DNA of 64,000 bases from Sphingorhabdus sp. EL138 (GTDB lineage: Bacteria > Pseudomonadota > Alphaproteobacteria > Sphingomonadales > Sphingomonadaceae), in contig NZ_OGVD01000004.1 in the NCBI RefSeq assembly GCF_900258045.1, positions 248,001-312,000 of the forward strand, in the 5' to 3' direction. This document shows, piece after piece, positions 62,735-64,000 of the stretch (positions are counted from its first letter, which is position 1; each line of letters opens with the position of its first letter). The notes beneath the pieces were generated by a model. That model had not been told where the DNA came from. It worked only from the letters and a program-made list of their open reading frames with translations, and did no database searches. A program made the translations under genes and the position numbers.

Positions 62735-63299
62735 CAGGACTGCGTAAAGATTGTGCATCCAGCGTGAAGGGAGAAGGTTCTCCGGTCCAGTTCGCGCGCG
62801 GATCGGCAATATGGGTCACCCCGTCCAGTTCATAGATATTCTCATAGCCATAGCCGTAAAGGTTTATAAAAGTTGGGATATTCAACGCCAATGGCGCGCG
62901 TTTCAGAACGATCGGCGGAACATTGTCGCGAAAGTTATTATTGCAGTAGATCAAGATCGGCCGCGATTTTTCGCCCAATATCTTGGTCAGCTTTTCTTCG
63001 GTGAAATCGGAGAACGGAATATTGATCGCGCCGTCAATATGACCCTGCGCAAAGGCAGCGGCGGAACGGGTGTCCAAAATGACAGCGTTTGGTTGCTTTG
63101 CCACTATGTTAAAACGATCCAGATCGATCAGCCGGCCGGTACGATATTCGGATAGCTGCTCGGTGAGTTGCAGAAAGCCTGCATAGTCCACCTGAGGATT
63201 GCGCGGTGTTTCAGCGGGTTGCCCTGTTTGTGCTATAGTGGGCTGTATAGCGAGAATTGAGAGGATGGTGGCTGATGCCAATAGCGGTGATATTTTCAT
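62706..63299 (-). CDS. Exported rhodanese-domain protein
   Basis: A 197-residue secreted protein with a signal peptide (MKISPLLASATILSILAIQPTIAQ). The rhodanese domain contains AVILDTRSAAAFAQGHIDGAINIPF and the catalytic loop ILIYCNNNFRDNV with Cys. Periplasmic rhodaneses may shuttle sulfane sulfur or act as binding proteins. It overlaps the convergent nuclease gene. The start ATG 63299 was chosen from the signal peptide. Confidence 0.85.
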   Translation of the reverse strand: MKISPLLASATILSILAIQPTIAQTGQPAETPRNPQVDYAGFLQLTEQLSEYRTGRLIDLDRFNIVAKQPNAVILDTRSAAAFAQGHIDGAINIPFSDFTEEKLTKILGEKSRPILIYCNNNFRDNVPPIVLKRAPLALNIPTFINLYGYGYENIYELDGVTHIADPRANWTGEPSPFTLDAQSLRSPATLDATRAN

Positions 63300-63460
63300 G
63301 AATGCTGTCCCTCCAGATGCCATAGCCGCAAAATCTAGACATTTCGGATTGCCAAAAGCTGAACCGCGGGTAATTGGCGAGGCACATCTGCCGTTGCGCT
63401 TGGGGGAAATGGACCTATTGTCATTTCACAGCTGCGAGCGGGATCGCAAACGGGGGAAGC

Positions 63461-64000
63461 GTGCACGATAATATCAAACCAAACTGGTTGTCGGAGATTG
63501 TCCGGCGCTTTTCCGTGTTCGTCTACACCATTACCGGGTGGACAGCCGTTCAGGAAAACCCGGCGCCGCGCAAATGCGTGATCATTGCCGCGCCGCATAC
63601 CAGCAACTGGGACTTCATCTACTTTTTCGGGCTGACCAACAAGCTGAAGATCCAGTCCTACTGGATCGGCAAGGATACGCTGTTCAAATGGCCGTTCGGC
63701 GACATGATGCGGCGAATGGGCGGTATTCCGGTCGACCGGTCCAAATCGAACAACATGGTCGATGCGATGGTCGCGGAGTTTGAGAAGCGCGATGACTTCA
63801 TACTTACCATTCCGCCAGAAGGGACGCGCGGCAACGTTCGGCAATGGCGAACCGGCTTCTACTATATTGCGCTGAAGGCCAAAGTCCCGCTGATCATCGG
63901 GATGATGGACTATGCCAAGAAAACCGGTGGGCTTGGGCCGCAGATTGAGGTGACCGGCGATTATGAAGCCGATATGGCGAAGGTCAGCAGTTTTTATCAC
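63461..64000 (+). CDS. 1-acyl-glycerol-3-phosphate acyltransferase-like, 3' end cut by window
   Basis: A frame starting at GTG 63461 with a GGGGGAAG ribosome site and open to the window end (180 codons). It encodes an acyltransferase: HTSNWDF is the catalytic HX4D box, PPEGTRG the second motif. The enzyme class acylates lysophospholipids or other acceptors at the membrane. The protein is truncated by the window edge, so its full length is unknown. No ATG start exists in this frame near the 5' end. Confidence 0.85.
   Translation, partial: MHDNIKPNWLSEIVRRFSVFVYTITGWTAVQENPAPRKCVIIAAPHTSNWDFIYFFGLTNKLKIQSYWIGKDTLFKWPFGDMMRRMGGIPVDRSKSNNMVDAMVAEFEKRDDFILTIPPEGTRGNVRQWRTGFYYIALKAKVPLIIGMMDYAKKTGGLGPQIEVTGDYEADMAKVSSFYH

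Noticed and set aside
63335-64000. 221-codon minus-strand open frame at the window end
   Set aside because: The opposite strand carries the acyltransferase motifs HTSNWD and PPEGTR, so this is a shadow.

Overview
The window is chromosomal DNA of an alphaproteobacterium, most likely a marine Sphingomonadaceae member of the Sphingorhabdus/Parasphingorhabdus/Sphingopyxis type. This rests on the protein style (sphingomonad TonB receptors, entericidin-like lipoproteins, a DUF1508 protein, a GMC oxidoreductase), the alphaproteobacterial order argS-SPOR-nagZ-scpA-scpB-tatABC, moderate GC, and short REP-like palindromes. The genus is inferred. I found no tRNA, rRNA, CRISPR array, transposase or prophage.

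Layout. 1-3884: end of an RNase E/G-type gene, maiA, a TonB receptor and a MarR regulator. 3968-11049 (minus): a Tad/Cpa pilus locus (cpaA-B-C-D-E-tadB-tadC) without the expected cpaF ATPase or an Flp pilin. 11111-13489: alpha/beta hydrolase, FAD oxidoreductase, DUF1508. 13548-15915 (minus): rnhA-thrB-ispH. 16073-23348: lipoprotein, then argS-SPOR-nagZ-scpA-scpB-tatA-tatB-tatC. 23350-25812 (minus): two tandem entericidin-like lipoproteins and a ZnuD-like TonB receptor. 25951-33877: metabolic genes (VOC protein, purT, GST, M3 peptidase, haloalkane dehalogenase, LytTR regulator, hydrolase). 33891-43656: zinc-ribbon protein, S1/P1 nuclease, ClpP-fold exported protein, glycine-zipper protein, GMC oxidoreductase, sterol desaturase-like enzyme, DSP-like phosphatase, recQ, MFS transporter.

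43684-50731 is the most unusual stretch. A membrane TIR protein with a periplasmic LprI-like domain is divergent from a TPR/SLOG-like/class III cyclase protein. About 3 kb further on, beyond an ABC1 kinase and a deacetylase-family gene, a second TIR protein with two membrane segments lies behind a proline-rich lipoprotein in one operon. 50896-59457 holds a beta-propeller amidohydrolase, a methyltransferase, an M20 amidohydrolase, a small secreted protein, mobA, a CHAP protein and recF. Divergent from recF, at 59646-60260, a near-consensus sigma-54 promoter precedes two homologous 39-residue hydrophobic peptides and a PspC-domain gene. This looks like a compact envelope-stress operon. The window closes with a cation diffusion facilitator, a repeat-bearing intergenic region, PilZ, thermonuclease, rhodanese and an acyltransferase cut by the window edge.

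Two themes recur. One is envelope biology: Tad pilus, Tat export, SPOR/NagZ, entericidins, PspC, TIR proteins with membrane segments. The other is metal handling: a ZnuD-like receptor and a His-rich CDF exporter. All family assignments come from reading motifs by eye; no database search was possible.
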